The notes under the pieces were generated by a model. The model ran no database searches. It was not told the DNA's origin and saw only the letters and a list, made by a program, of their open reading frames with translations. The translations under genes and the position numbers were made by a program. DNA of 64,000 nt from Isoetes taiwanensis (taxonomy: Eukaryota; Streptophyta; Lycopodiopsida; Isoetales; Isoetaceae). Of the stretch, positions 1-11,323 are shown piece by piece (the stretch's first letter is position 1; the number at the start of each line of letters is the position of its first letter). The stretch lies in the NCBI GenBank assembly GCA_021234155.1, contig JAJEKV010000047.1, positions 4,227,323 through 4,291,322 of the forward strand. Reading direction: 5' to 3'.

Positions 1-377
1 TCACAAATGAACATTCAATAACTGAAAAACTTGCATCATTACTTTACATAATGCATGCAGACCTTAATCAGCCAATGCTTACTGCATGCAGACCATAAGC
101 ATAGTCTGAGTACATGGGACAGTTGATAGTAGCAAATAGCAAGCAAAAATTACTTACATTTGTCGTTGTATACAAGATTTGCTTGAATATACTAACTTGC
201 ATTTGATATAACTTCAAAACAAAGAGCAAGAAGTTCGGTTACCTGCAGTAGAACCAGAGGACAGTTAGCCAAGAATGGGTAAAAGCCTAAGCTACTAACA
301 GGTAAGCAGTGAACTTCTTGGGTTTATCCCCCTTCACCTTGATAGAAGTTTCCCTAAATGGGTCAAACATTTGGTTA
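1..377. other. non-coding flank, no gene seen
   Basis: AT-rich sequence with no credible ORF. Bases about 236-315 resemble 8172-8255 (shared cggttacctg and aacaggtaagca blocks in the same order), so this flank and the DNA near 8.2 kb may be diverged copies of one host repeat. The DIRS-like element begins just to the right. Confidence 0.5.
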
Positions 378-395
378 GAATGCAAAACCAGAAAT
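378..395. repeat. 18-bp direct repeat at left junction of DIRS-like element
   Basis: gaatgcaaaaccagaaat occurs here and again at 6428-6445, exactly flanking the element. Tyrosine-recombinase retroelements do not normally make target-site duplications, so this may be a duplicated target, a recombination-site trace, or part of the element ends. Confidence 0.75.
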
Positions 396-518
396 CGCAT
401 CGATCCGAGCCATCGGATCGCCATTCTGGGGAGGGACGAGCCGCTATATAGGGCTCTTTCCCCTTCAGCACCGGTTATCGGCGTCTTCTCACAGCAGCTT
501 CCTTCCTTCTCCGAGCTT
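395..518 (+). repeat. split direct repeat A1 of the DIRS-like element
   Basis: This 124-bp segment is repeated at 5958-6081 with only a few differences near the middle. It contains an imperfect dyad at 401-420 (cgatccga, gcca, tcggatcg) and a GC-rich block followed by a tatata motif (ctatatagggctc), which could be a promoter. Confidence 0.85.
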
Positions 519-3500
519 TCTCCTAAGCTCCCATAGCCAGATCTAATTGTCTTTCCCAATGCCACAACATGTCCTATCAATCTCCTCTTCTCCAATACTC
601 TTTTGCTCGCCATCCCCTGTTGTTTTTTACCATCTATCTTCTAGATCCTCTATCATCTCGGTCTCATATCGGCACGGTTCGTCATGCTCGTTTGATGCGT
701 CTATGGGTATTCTCAGTCTTTGTGGCTCATCCGGCTCCTTGATTTGGTACTTTGCGAGGTATCAGGTATGGTTTTTTTGCCAATTATGCGGCACGCCAAT
801 AATCCTTTAACTTCGGAGGTATGATTTTCTCCACTGATGCTGCATGCAACTAGTCATGTTACCTAGAGGGAGGTCTGGCGGGATTCGGACTGTTTTTTAG
901 TTGCATTGCATGATCTGGATTTTTGCTTTCAACGCTATGTTGACACATTCTTTTTCGATTCCTGTTTTGGGCATTTGGAGTTGCAATTTTTCTTGTCACA
1001 GATTCTGCAGGAGGATTGGGTTTGACCCCTGGCTTGTTCGCGAGGCCTCCTTTCTGGCAATGCAATGGCATTCGCCTGGAATTGTTCATTCGATTATGCA
1101 GGAGTGTCGCCAACATGCAATGCAATGGCCAACATGCAAGAGCTTTCCTCGCATCGATCTTTTTCCTTTTTCCCTAAATGGATCTCTGATTACTTGCCAG
1201 ACTTTGATTCACAAATAGTTTCGGGATTATGGTTGTTTCTTGCGCAATTTCGATTCGCGGTGTACTTTGGGTGTTCGGCAATCTTCTAGACTGAACTAAT
1301 TCGTACTTGTTATTGCTGCCTCGTATTTCCATCTGTTCCTCCAATCTCTCGGTTGAGCTTATTCCATTCTAGCCACTTCTGCTTCTTTGCATGAGACCCT
1401 CTGTGGTTTGGACTCGATTTCCTTCCTACCATACTCTGCAGCCCAAGGTTTTCGATGCAGAGCTAGATTCGGCTGTGTTAAATCATTCGGGCATGTTCTC
1501 TGGCTAGTTTCCTTCCTGTTTCCAGGCCATTTGATTGCTGGCACATGTCTATGATTTTCTGTTACAACTCTGGTTTTCCTTCTCAGCCTCTTCTTGTCGC
1601 CCATTTGTCCTGCCTTTCGATAGTTCTCTGAGCCGAAATTTTAGATGCTGGAACCCCATTTGTCAAGTCTGGAAATCTGAGTGAAGAGCCGAATCTGGAG
1701 TGGATATGGTCGCTGGAGCCTTCGAAGGAGTATCCCTGCTGCATCGTTGCTGAATCCGCCCATTTTATAGCGGATCGTGAGGAAAAAGGTTGCAGACCTT
1801 TTTCTTGGCTTTGCTCCACCGTAACAGGCAAGGTGCCCTTTTTTCCTTTTTAATAACAATCGCCTAGTTTTGGATTACTGGGATTTCTTTAGCGCCTCTT
1901 GTCTGGAGGAATACCTTTGCCTTGTTCATTATTCACCCATCGTCCCAGGTTATCGTTTGCCATCAGATCGTGCCAGTAACTTGCCATGTTTACGAACCCA
2001 GCAATTATGGTTCACCTTCTCCTGGTATCTTGTGAATTGGGCTTTTGGTAACTTTGACTTTGTCAGTAGAGTTCTCCTTTAAACATTGTTCTCGACTCAT
2101 TACCCACCTCGATCTTTCTTAACTTCAGGATAGTACCATTGCACCATCCCGCTGAACTTCATTCATCGTCCCACCGTTTCATTTTATAAAAGTGCTCTTC
2201 GCTGCACTTGTTTCTAGGTGGACATGCATTCCGGTTTGTTTTTGACATATATACAGTGGTCTTTGGCTCTCTCTATCTACTAACAATATATTCTTTCCTT
2301 ATCTAACATGGTCGCTTAGCCATTTCAAGCCTTTACCATTTTCTTTGCTAATAAATTTATTATGGACCATTGTTTCAAGTTTGATTTACAAATTGGTTGG
2401 GTGCCTCGCGTAGTTATTTTCATCTCTTGTGCACAGGGATTGGTTTTTGTATTTTCAACTCTTGTTCCCAGGGATTGGTTTTGTATTTGCCTTCAATTAC
2501 GTGCTCGACATAATCCAATTTACATTGCACCATTCTTTCTATTTATACATGCGCTTTTGAGCAATATTCATTTGATCCCCTTTCTCATTTAAATGCATCT
2601 TGCTTCTCTCGATGACACCCTATTTCTTTCAATTTCTTATACCAATACATTAAGTTTGTTATTCAAATTTTATTGTGGTATTCGCACATCGTTTTCGAGA
2701 TTTTGGTAATAGAGATTTGTTGTTAGGATGGGTGTTTCAACTTCCGGGGTTTGCATTTGTATTGGATTTTGTTAGCACACATCTTTAATTTGAGGCTCAT
2801 CTTGTTTAATGATTGCACAATCTTGTTCTAAGCTTGTTTGAATATCTTCGACGGACGGCTATGCTCTTGCAATAGGGCTTGGGCTATTTTCGTTGTTTCT
2901 GCTAAGTCCCATGTTACATATGCAACTATATACCATTCCTTAGCTAACAATTTATTCTAGACCATTGTTTAAGGGGATTTGTCATGCAATTGGATTAGGT
3001 GCCAATTTTCCTTATTCCACTTGTCTCGGGAACCAGAACACTTTATATGCGGGGATTTTTTACGTTCTTATGGAACCTTGAAGGTGCGCATAAGGTAATT
3101 TATTGTTTTCATTTGGGACAGGGATTTTTTAGCTCCTTTTTGCTAAAGTTGTTTGGGAGACATTTGATAGCCGTTACAATATGTTGTGGGTTCATTATGT
3201 CATTTGAGTGATTTCTCCGTTTTTGATCCTATTGACATGGGTTGTATGTTGCAACTTTGAGTTGTATCTTTGCGGACATATATGGTGGACCTTATGGACA
3301 TTTATCAGGGGGGCGCATGTCTTCTTTTTCTTTGATGAGCTTCATCGAATATTTTCTTCGTTCTTTGCTCGCCTAGTTCTTGTTTCCTCTATTCTGGGTC
3401 TCATAGTGCTTCTCTTCGGGATCTATATTTGGCTTTTTCGCATGTTGCATTGCATACTTCTTTTATACATTTTCTATTGGTTTACGGTCATTGGCTCTAT

Positions 3501-4098
3501 CCCAAATTTGTTTCTACACCACTTTTCCATATACGCATGTATTGGGTTGTCATTTTTTGCATTGGGCTTTGCAAGTGGATTTGTCTAGTATCTGTTTACA
3601 TTTTAGTACGAGTTCTTGTGCTGTTTTGCTAATCTTTGGTGGGACATTTTGCTTCATACTTGGGTTTAAAGCATTTCCTTTGTTGTCCTGGTACTCTTGA
3701 CCTCTTGATATGTTATGTTATGGACTTGTCATCTCTAGATATGCCCATTTATTTGTCCAGAGTAAGTTTTTTAATGTTTATCACGCATTGCCTTATTTTG
3801 TATTTCGATTTGTATGCTCTAATTTTCCTCATGACATTATGTAGTTGTTGTGTTCCCATTACCCATTTCATCCCTTGGTTATTGGACTCACCTCGTTACT
3901 CCTCCCCGAACCTTGGCGCTCTCAACATCCATCTCCTCGATATCCTTGGCCGTAACGTTTACCTTTGACTTGGTTTTCACATTTCGACCTTTTCTCGTTT
4001 GCCAGAGTATGTTTCCTATTGGGGCCCTTATTTATGGCTTTACGCATATGGTAGTATTTGTCTTCTGACATCACCACACTTGGATCATCTTCCTTTTT
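519..4098 (+). other. decayed interior of the DIRS-like element
   Basis: The stretch has a strong T excess on the plus strand and only short hydrophobic ORFs that look like artefacts of T-rich codons. No Gag zinc knuckle and no YxDD reverse transcriptase motif could be read in any frame. The Gag and RT of the element are expected here by position. The one-strand T bias is compatible with old cytosine deamination, but I cannot test that. Confidence 0.4.
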
Positions 4099-4905
4099 AT
4101 GCTTCTCTTTGTCTTGATAGGGAGTCTCTTACGTGGAACATTGCATACAAGGTGTTATATTGGGCACATTCTCATTTTGTGCATGGTGCTGGTTTTGCGT
4201 GATTCTAGTTCTCTCGAGCAAGCCATTTCTAGCTGTCTATTGAGGGTTTTTGCACTTGTAGTGGACTTTTTTCTATTTGATATGATCATTATTGGCATCT
4301 TTGCTATTTGGCTTTATCTCGATAGGATGCATATTGCGTTTGGCATTCTTGCTCTCGAGATTTTCCCCATTTGTTTTCATTTTCCCATCTCCTTGGAGCC
4401 TGTTTGGATTCCTCGCTCCCAGAATGAATGGGCCGATTATCTTTCTCGCCTTCCTCAGGCGGATGAGTTTGCTCTTGCTCCATGGTGTTTTAGTTATATT
4501 GATTCTTTGTGGGGCCCACATCATGTTGATCGGTTTGCCTCTCCCCTTAACCACAAGCTTCCCGTCTATAACACTCGATTCGCATATCCGCACCGCATTC
4601 CCCCGGATGCTTTTACCTATGATTGGCATCTCTTTAACAATTTTTGTTTTCCTCCACCCGCCTTGGGTCCACGTGTTTTGCACCATGCAGCTGCGTGTCG
4701 GGCTCGTATGACGTCGGTGGTTCTTCATTGGCCTTCTGCCCCTTGGTGGCCTCTGCTCTGGACGGGGTCGGCGTGGGCGCCTTTTATTCAAGACTTTATG
4801 TTTTTTGATGCATTTTCATTGGCTTTATTGCCCCAGTTGTCGGCACCTTTTGCGGGGTGTCGACGCCATGTAGCTCTTTATGTTTTTCGTTGTCAATTTG
4901 ATTGA
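4099..4905 (+). pseudogene. RNase H region of DIRS-like polyprotein
   Basis: The 268-residue open stretch ends in a recognisable DIRS-type RNase H and its C-terminal extension. Residues about 105-120 read LEPVWIPRSQNEWADYLSRL, the usual WIPR..N..AD.LSR signature. After it come WGPHHVDRFASPLN, a PVYNTRFAYP-like segment, DAFTYDW, and WPSAPWWPLL, in the order typical of these polyproteins. RNase H makes the RNA strand removable during reverse transcription. The upstream half is poorly conserved, and the catalytic acids of the first RNase H strands are not evident. The recombinase frame begins just before this ORF ends, in another frame. Confidence 0.75.
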
Positions 4906-5899
4906 ATTTAACATGGGTTATATGTTGTTGTGTGGCAGCTGCCTCTCGATTACTTGCTCCTCAGGAGGTCCCTTTGTTCCTCTCGACTTTGCCGTTGGTG
5001 TTTCCGCCCGCGCCCCCTCGACTCTTGCGACATACATGGCTTTGTTCCGCCGCTTTGTTGTTTGGTGCCGCCTCCATGCCGTTTCTTATCTCCCGGCTTC
5101 CCCCTTTGTTGTTGCCGCCTTTTTTGCCACTCTTCATTATTCTCATCTGTCGCCCTCGTCCATTACTTGACCTCTGCTTTGCAATATCCTTTTTTTCATC
5201 AAGTTTTCAACTGTCCTCCCCGCTGTTCTTCCTTTTACCGTCCTTGGGCTCGTCGGGTCTACTTCTCGTGGAGCTCGTCCCCCTCGCACTTTTCTCCCCC
5301 TCATGCCTCAACATGTTCGCTCTATTGTTCTCCATTTTGCGCCACCCGCCGCCCCGTTCCCTTCTTTGGCCCGTGCTGCCCTCATCGTCCTTTCTTTTGC
5401 CGCTTTTTTGCGCATCTCTGAGGCCCTCGCTCTTAACTGGCGTGATCTTTCTTTCTCGTTATCTCATGTCGACATTTTTATCCGCCGTTCCAAACGCGAT
5501 CAACTTGCCCGCGGTCATACGGTTTCTTTAGCCCGTTTGACCTCGCTCGCATGCCCCGTCACTATTCTTCAACGTTTGATCTCCGCCGGTTCTTTCCATC
5601 TCCTCGATCCTCCAGTGGTGGGCCTCTCTTTCGCTCCTCTCCCTCTTCTTTGCGCCCTTTATCCTATTCGACTGCTCGCTTGGGGTGGAGGGATTGCCTT
5701 TTGGCTATAGGCTTGGACCCGTCTCTTTTATGGGGCGCGATACGCGACGGCGGCAGGGGCCCGGCTTGGTGCCCCCTTGGGGGTTCCGCATGATCTGACT
5801 TCGGGCTCCGCGGCCGGGCGTTCTTCGTCTTCTCACTCTCGCTACGTGCTTCGTGACCCGTCTCAACATTTGGAGGTTTCGCGGCGGTTGGGCTTGTAG
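4880..5899 (+). pseudogene. tyrosine recombinase of DIRS-like element, two in-frame stops
   Basis: One reading frame runs through this interval, broken only by TGA at 5168-5170 and TAG at 5708-5710. The N-terminal SAM-like core-binding part reads APSTLATYMALFRRFVVWC. The catalytic part has LSFAAFLRISEALALNWRDL, carrying the first conserved Arg (R in LRISE). Near the C-terminus HSRYVLRDPSQHLEV holds the expected nucleophile Tyr (codon 5843-5845). The HxxR box and the GRW/H position are degraded (YGARYATAAG, GRSSSS). In intact elements this enzyme inserts a circular DNA copy by site-specific strand exchange. Confidence 0.8.
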
Positions 5900-5957
5900 T
5901 TAGGAAGTTCTCTGGTAGTCGGCCGGTTTTGTGTCTATTGCGAGTCCCTTCCCAGAA

Positions 5958-6081
5958 TCGCATCGATCCGAGCCATCGGATCGCCATTCTGGGGAGGGAC
6001 GAGCCGCTATATAGGGCTCTTTCCCTTCAAAGACCGGTTATCGGCGTCTTCTCACAGCAGCTTCCTTCCTTCTCCGAGCTT
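5958..6081 (+). repeat. split direct repeat A2 of the DIRS-like element
   Basis: This is the near-identical second copy of 395-518. It begins after ccagaa, which also precedes A1 (388-393) and lies at the right junction (6438-6443). A short ccagaa(a)t core is thus shared by all three junctions. Confidence 0.85.
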
Positions 6082-6197
6082 CCCCCCCTTCCCGCCCTGC
6101 TCAGGGGGACACGTCTTTTTCATGTTGTTCACTTGGCCTTTGCTATAATAATGTTTTTGCGTTACTATCATGTCACTTTTCATATGTTGTTTTTATT

Positions 6198-6415
6198 TCC
6201 ACCTTGAGGGTGATGCTAATTATTTCCACCTTGAGGGTGATGCTATTTTTTTCCACCTTGAGGGTGATGCTATTTTTTCCACCTTGAGGGTGATGCTATT
6301 TTTTTGTCCACCTTGAGGGTGATGCTATTTTTTCCACCTTGAGGGTGATGCTATTTTCTTCCACCTTGAGGGTGATGCATACTTGTTTTCCACCCGCGGG
6401 GTGATGCTTTTTTTT
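6198..6415 (+). repeat. minisatellite near the right end of the DIRS-like element
   Basis: About eight tandem units of roughly 26-30 bp share ttccaccttgagggtgatgc and are separated by T runs of varied length. The last unit is altered (ttccacccgcggggtgatgc). It lies between repeat A2 and the right junction. Confidence 0.9.
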
Positions 6416-6427
6416 TTTTCCTTCAGG

Positions 6428-6445
6428 GAATGCAAAACCAGAAAT
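6428..6445. repeat. 18-bp direct repeat at right junction of DIRS-like element
   Basis: Exact copy of 378-395, gaatgcaaaaccagaaat. Confidence 0.75.
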
Positions 6446-8430
6446 GTAGACTTATTGTTGTTTTGCCTTCTTAGTGTAGAGCATGAAGGCTAGAAATTAA
6501 GTCTATATGCTGAATAATGAATCGAGATCTAATGGATCAAGTGAAATGAAGCTTTTAGATTTTCATAGCATTTCCCTGGTTTGCAGAGATCTTACCATGA
6601 TATGCAGATCAATTTACTAGAAATATCTAATAAGTGCAATGGCATTTCAATAGAAATAATTTCAAAAGCAGAAAACCTGATATGCTTGATTTTGTATGCC
6701 TTGCTCGGTTTCTTGTGCATTACATCCATTGGAATTGTCTCCATGTTTTGCGTCGTTTGTGCTCACTGGCTTGCTCAGGAAAACTAGATCCATGATTGAT
6801 TTGTTCAGTCCAGGAACTGACATGCCAAGATCCCCTTCTTCTGGCTAAAGCTGTAAGATGAACAAATCGAAGTTTGCAGATCCAGAAGAGCCCTGGCAGA
6901 ATGCGCTGTCTCTTCTTATATTCCTTGTATCTTGCAGCATCAAAGGTATCCTTGCATGCTCGGAGCTCTGCTTGCATGCCCTTGGCAGTTCGGTAGCCCT
7001 ACTTGCATGCCCTTGCGGCTCGGCTCTTATCTGTGAGTTAGGTCAGGTTGTAGAGCAAATCTTGGCAACCCTAATTCGTTGCTTTGTCTTATCAAGCCAT
7101 AATTTTCATTTTTAATTAAGTGTAACCTACATCTTAGGTCAAAAAAGCTATCTTATCTGCATGCCATATTTTTCTTTTTCCTTTCAGAGCCAATAACTGC
7201 AAATGTACAACAGTTTGTAGTGGACCTCCATATGTGTATATCTACATAAGTCTCTATCTAGTTTGCCAGTTCATTTTTTGCTTTTCATTCCAAGTACTTG
7301 CCTTTTGCAATATTCCCAGAGTTGGTTCTCAACTTTGGGTGTTTGTGTCACTACAACCATTTTTCCATTCCAGAGCTATGTACTATAACATGACTCTGAT
7401 GATCATGGTTAATAAAAAAAAAAAACCCCAAGCCTGAAATATACAAGTCTTAAAGACAAGATACCCAGACATTTAAGACTAGACATTCCACTTGGAAGAA
7501 ATAGCCTTTACAAGTGCAACCCTGGATAGGATTAGGTGCAAAAAACCTACCCAAGCCTTGAGAAGGATCAGCAAAACTTAAGAGAAGAGAAGACAAAAAT
7601 GTGATTTAAAAAGGAAATCTTAAGATGTATGGCCTATGGAAGTAACATGTATGTATAGGAAATTTTAAGGTTTGATAAATTAAAAAAAACCTTAGTAAAG
7701 AAACTCTATAGTATAAACCTATAACAAACCATTACAATGATTGATGTGACAATAACTAGAAGGAATCAGCAAGATTTTTCAGGAAGGACAAAAAGATCTA
7801 CAGTCAATGTAGTTTTCAATAAGTATACCCTATAAAACCATATATGGTTTGTCTATGAGCAAGAGAACTTTTTAAAGTCACAAAATAGAATAGAAACATC
7901 ATTAACACCGGATATATAAAAATTTAAATTTAGAACAGTAGTTTAGAGACCAAAATCAGAGATATAGATATGTCTGGATTTATAGTCATAAAAACAATGA
8001 GCTTAAAATATTAGACGGAATAAACCATGAGTCTATCCAATCAAAGTTTGCAGAATATCACCAAATTAAGGTTTCAGCAGAAAAAAGTTTTTGTCCATCA
8101 TTTGTATGATGCTTCAACGGAATTAACAAGTTGTTACTCCACAAACCAAGATAACGCCATGGAGGGTTCAGTCCGGTTACCTGTACCACAAGAAATTAGA
8201 TAAGCATTAGAATGGTTGCCAATAACAGGGTAACAGGTAAGCAATGGACAAAACCGGCTTATCGCCTTTCACCACAATAACTTAGTAATATATTAATTTG
8301 TCAGAAAAAACTTAAGAGAACACAGTGAAACAAGAAAGAACATAAGCTAAAAAGATCATTAGATGGGAAAAAATGGTAGTTATGGCCAAACAGTAGATCA
8401 ATACTACAGAGAAAACGTATGGGACCCCAA
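6446..8430. other. gene-poor AT-rich stretch
   Basis: I found no supported gene. 6940-7025 has three irregular cttgcatgc-containing repeats. 7425 has a short A run. Bases near 8175-8250 resemble 236-315 at the left edge of the window. Confidence 0.4.
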
Positions 8431-8439
8431 CAAAATGGT

Positions 8440-9310
8440 AAATAACAAGGTAAGGAATAAACTTAACTTTATAACTGCTTATCCCAAGTGTCTAAAAAAC
8501 AGGAAATAAATAGCCAGGAATGAAACTATGTCTTGAGTTTCATAGGTCACATATCTTAGGAACTGAAAATACCCAGTTAAAGAAGGACAAGGAAATAATT
8601 CACAATCTGGATCAAAAGTTGTAGTCTAAAAATTGAATCCATCTAGGATCATAGCGGTAGAAAACAAGCCAGGGCAGAGATAAAGGAAAAGATACAAGGC
8701 AAAGAATGAACTTACACCATGTGCAACAAATGCTAAGTGTCTAAACAACTGGTAATAATTAGCTAAAGCAAGGCCATAAGGTCAGGAATGAATTTATGTT
8801 TTGAGTTTCAAAGGTCAAGAATCTGAAAATAACTAGTTAAGGAAGGACCAGAAAATACTTTACAATCTGGATCATCAGTTTCAGTTTACAATGTGAATCA
8901 ATCTAGGACCACAGTGGTACAAAACAGGTATGGGTAGAGATATAGGAAAAGATATAAGGTATCGCAAGCATAAAGAGGACAAGTAGCTCTAGAAAAGGAC
9001 AAATCAAAGAAATAATGAGGAGGATAAATAATGTTGTTCACTGGATCTCTATGACAACAAGTGAAAACTGAGTTGTTGCAGTATAAAGCAATACATGAAA
9101 CGTCATTGAGCCTTGATCTATATATACATCAGAGTTAGGATATCAAAGGTAACAAGAAGACGATTTATCTAGAGTAAAACAAAGAAACCAGTGAATAAAG
9201 AAAACAAAGTCAAGGCAGGGCAGAGATAACGAAGAGGTACAAGGCACCATAAACATAAAAAAGGAAAGGAGCTCTAGACGAGGACAAATCAGAGACAAAT
9301 AAGGTTGTTC
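8440..9310. repeat. diverged tandem duplication of a non-coding segment
   Basis: About 8445-8715 and 8716-8975 align in the same order. Shared blocks include aagtgtctaaa, caggaatgaa, ttgagtttca, aggtca, ctgaaaata, acaatctggatca, atctagga, and cagagata followed by ggaaaagata. A third partial copy lies at about 9209-9300 (cagagata, tacaaggca, agctctaga, aggacaaatca). Unit length is roughly 270 bp. No protein is encoded. Confidence 0.65.
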
Positions 9311-9581
9311 GAATCTCTAGGACAGAAAAACAATGAATAACAATGGATTTAACTAGAGTAAAATAGAGAAAACCATGAATAAAGAAAACAAAGACCCGGA
9401 GTTTCACTAGAGCAGGGATTGCATTATATCTTTATATCTATTTAACTGTTATATTATTTCTGAAAACATGGAGTAACAAGATCACATGTGCATAACAATA
9501 ATATAGAAAATTAGTTAATAGAATTAGTATTCATGAGCAAACACAGGATATTATATTGAATTCATAAGAAGAAAATTCAGT

Positions 9582-9916
9582 TCAATACGAAACCTGAGTA
9601 GGATCGGTTGCCTGGCCACAAGTTCTAGGTTGAGCAGAAGTAGGGATCTTAGGCATCTCAGGAATTTCTTGGCTATCATTAATAACCACCAATTGAGCTA
9701 CACCAGCAGGATCCAAAGTAATGGGGATAGAGGGATTCGTTCCCAAGAATGAGCTTCCATCTCCTTCAAGCACAGGTAGCTTACTTGCAATATGCATGCT
9801 TTTGGCCTTTGTAGGTTTGTGAAAATCAAACAAATTTTTCCTTTTCTCAGCCATCTTCTTCTCTTCTTGCAATCTGTGAATGGTGGCTTTATTTAATCCA
9901 CCTTTCTTCCTTCCCA
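9582..9916 (-). CDS. hypothetical basic-to-acidic ORF, possible first exon
   Basis: From the ATG at 9916 the frame gives about 111 residues. It begins MGRKKGGLNKATIHRL, followed by a charged segment EEKKMAEKRKNLFDFHKP and a Pro/Ser-rich tail. An open frame continues upstream to 10109 but is less convincing. The lysine-rich start followed by FDF resembles N-terminal parts of some hAT-type transposase-derived proteins, but I do not recognise the family. The last codons contain CAG followed by GTTTCG, a possible splice donor, so this may be one exon. Weak support. Confidence 0.3.
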
Positions 9917-10116
9917 TATAATTTACTAAGCATACCCTTAGCGGCAGCACAGCATCAACAAACAGTGGAGCGGCAATAGCAGAGGTAACGGCATGATTTA
10001 AATAAGAGCTTAAAACCTTCATCTTACAGTTGATCCATCGGTCCGATTCCCAGCCATGGCACTGCCAGCACATGCAGGCCCAAGCGTACACGAAGACATC
10101 TGCTGCCATTTCGCAT

Positions 10117-11240
10117 TCCAGTAGGGTAGAACAATCTTAGGGTAGAACGCTTGACAACCTTAGGGTAGAATGCTTGACAGGGAAAATCGTTGAAAAAATA
10201 ATATCTAAGGGAAAAGGGCATAAAAAATAATAAGGTTGTTTATTGTGATGTCCTTTACTGAAAATGGAACATGAACATTTTCCCTTAGGTAAAGTATACT
10301 TGAAATAGCTAGGGTCAGACCATTAGGTAACTACATTAACAACTTAACAGTACACATAAAAAAAAAATAAAAAAAAATAAAATTTGAGAGCCTTTCTCGA
10401 CTCGCGAGTCGAGAAAGGCCTTCAAGGCCCCTATGAGGGCCTTTCTGAGGGCCAGAGTGAAAACAATAATTTGAGCGCTATGCATTCAAAAATAAACCTA
10501 TGCATTAAATGCCCAAAAGCCCATTGAAAAGGTTAAAGCTATATAAACCTATGCGTTAAGTGGCAGGCCAAATAGATATATGCAAGTGTTGTATATGTAT
10601 AAAAAAATATAGCCTTCATTAAATGCACCATTTTTTTTAACATAATCTTTCTAGTACATTAATGACATAAATGTATTAAGAAAATCATGGTTCCGTTATT
10701 TTTTTATTAAGAGATCCACACTTATGCTTTATATGCACACACTCATTGGTTTATACGCACACACCATACTTATACTCATTGGTTTGACGACCTTTCTACT
10801 AGTCTAGATACTCATGTTTATTTAACTTGACCATACCTAAAACTTGAAATACGCAATAGTTATATAATAACCAATCAAAACCTGCATAGGCGTTTTTTTC
10901 CCGCCCATAGCTTTTTTTTCCCGCCCGTGGCTTAATTTTTCCCGCCCATGCTTAACATTTAAAATTTGGTACAGAATTTTGGGTGAGAATTTTGGTACGC
11001 ACCTTTGAGTCCAAGCATGGGCGCCATAGCCGTTTCTTGAAGAACGATCAGTCGTGTGCTTCTTTCAAGATAGCAAGCTTTCTTGTTGGCCACATCTCGC
11101 ATCCTCTAAAGCCCGAGAAGTAGTCTTGAAGGATCTAGGTAATATCGACCTCTAGGGTCTGCGCTTTGGAGCGGCTCGAAGCATAGCAGGGGCTATTGAT
11201 AAAAGATTTCAAACCTTTGATGCAGCTCGAAGCTTAGCAG
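10117..11240. other. intergenic, contains a perfect palindrome and short repeats
   Basis: No gene seen. 10125-10190 has an acttagggtagaa-type short repeat. 10350-10385 is A-rich. 10890-10955 has three copies of a tttttcccgccc motif. The palindrome is listed separately. Confidence 0.4.
10390..10419. repeat. perfect 30-bp palindrome
   Basis: gcctttctcgactcg at 10390-10404 is followed directly by its exact reverse complement at 10405-10419, with no loop. Neighbouring 10428-10450 repeats parts of it (gagggcctttctgagggcc). Possible MITE end, protein-binding dyad or fold-back relic. Confidence 0.9.
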
Positions 11241-11247
11241 GGGCAAA

Positions 11248-11323
11248 TCCGGTAGCAAGACAACCTTATGCTTCTTCTGATGGTTTCCGGTAGCAAGACG
11301 ACCTTATGCTTCTTCTGATGGTT
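11248..11323. repeat. 38-bp tandem duplication
   Basis: tccggtagcaagac followed by accttatgcttcttctgatgg occurs twice in tandem with one difference. It lies at the 3' end of the ARM-repeat pseudogene and disturbs its C-terminal reading. Confidence 0.85.

Larger units (their letters stand above)
396..6427 (+). mobile_element. degenerate DIRS-like (tyrosine recombinase) retrotransposon
   Basis: The element is about 6 kb. Its order is left repeat A1, a long decayed interior, an RNase H region with its conserved C-terminal extension, a tyrosine recombinase, repeat A2, a minisatellite and the right end. The two 124-bp repeats (395-518 and 5958-6081) are near identical, direct, and placed at the left end and internally near the right end. 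This is the split-direct-repeat layout of DIRS/Ngaro-type elements rather than LTRs. There is no DDE integrase. I could not find a convincing Gag or reverse transcriptase palm in 519-4100, so that part is either very decayed or replaced. The recombinase frame has two in-frame stops, so the copy is dead. The DIRS assignment is firm; the subgroup is not. Confidence 0.8.

Noticed and set aside
3208-4068. Phe/Leu-rich hydrophobic ORFs resembling membrane proteins
   Set aside because: The plus strand is T-rich throughout the decayed DIRS-like interior, which gives hydrophobic codons by composition; no transporter or RT motif found.
4273-4791. 172-residue basic minus ORF
   Set aside because: Antisense shadow of the RNase H region.
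396-6445. LTR retrotransposon with 124-bp LTRs
   Set aside because: The second repeat is internal, not terminal; coding remains are RNase H plus tyrosine recombinase, with no DDE integrase and no PBS next to the left repeat.
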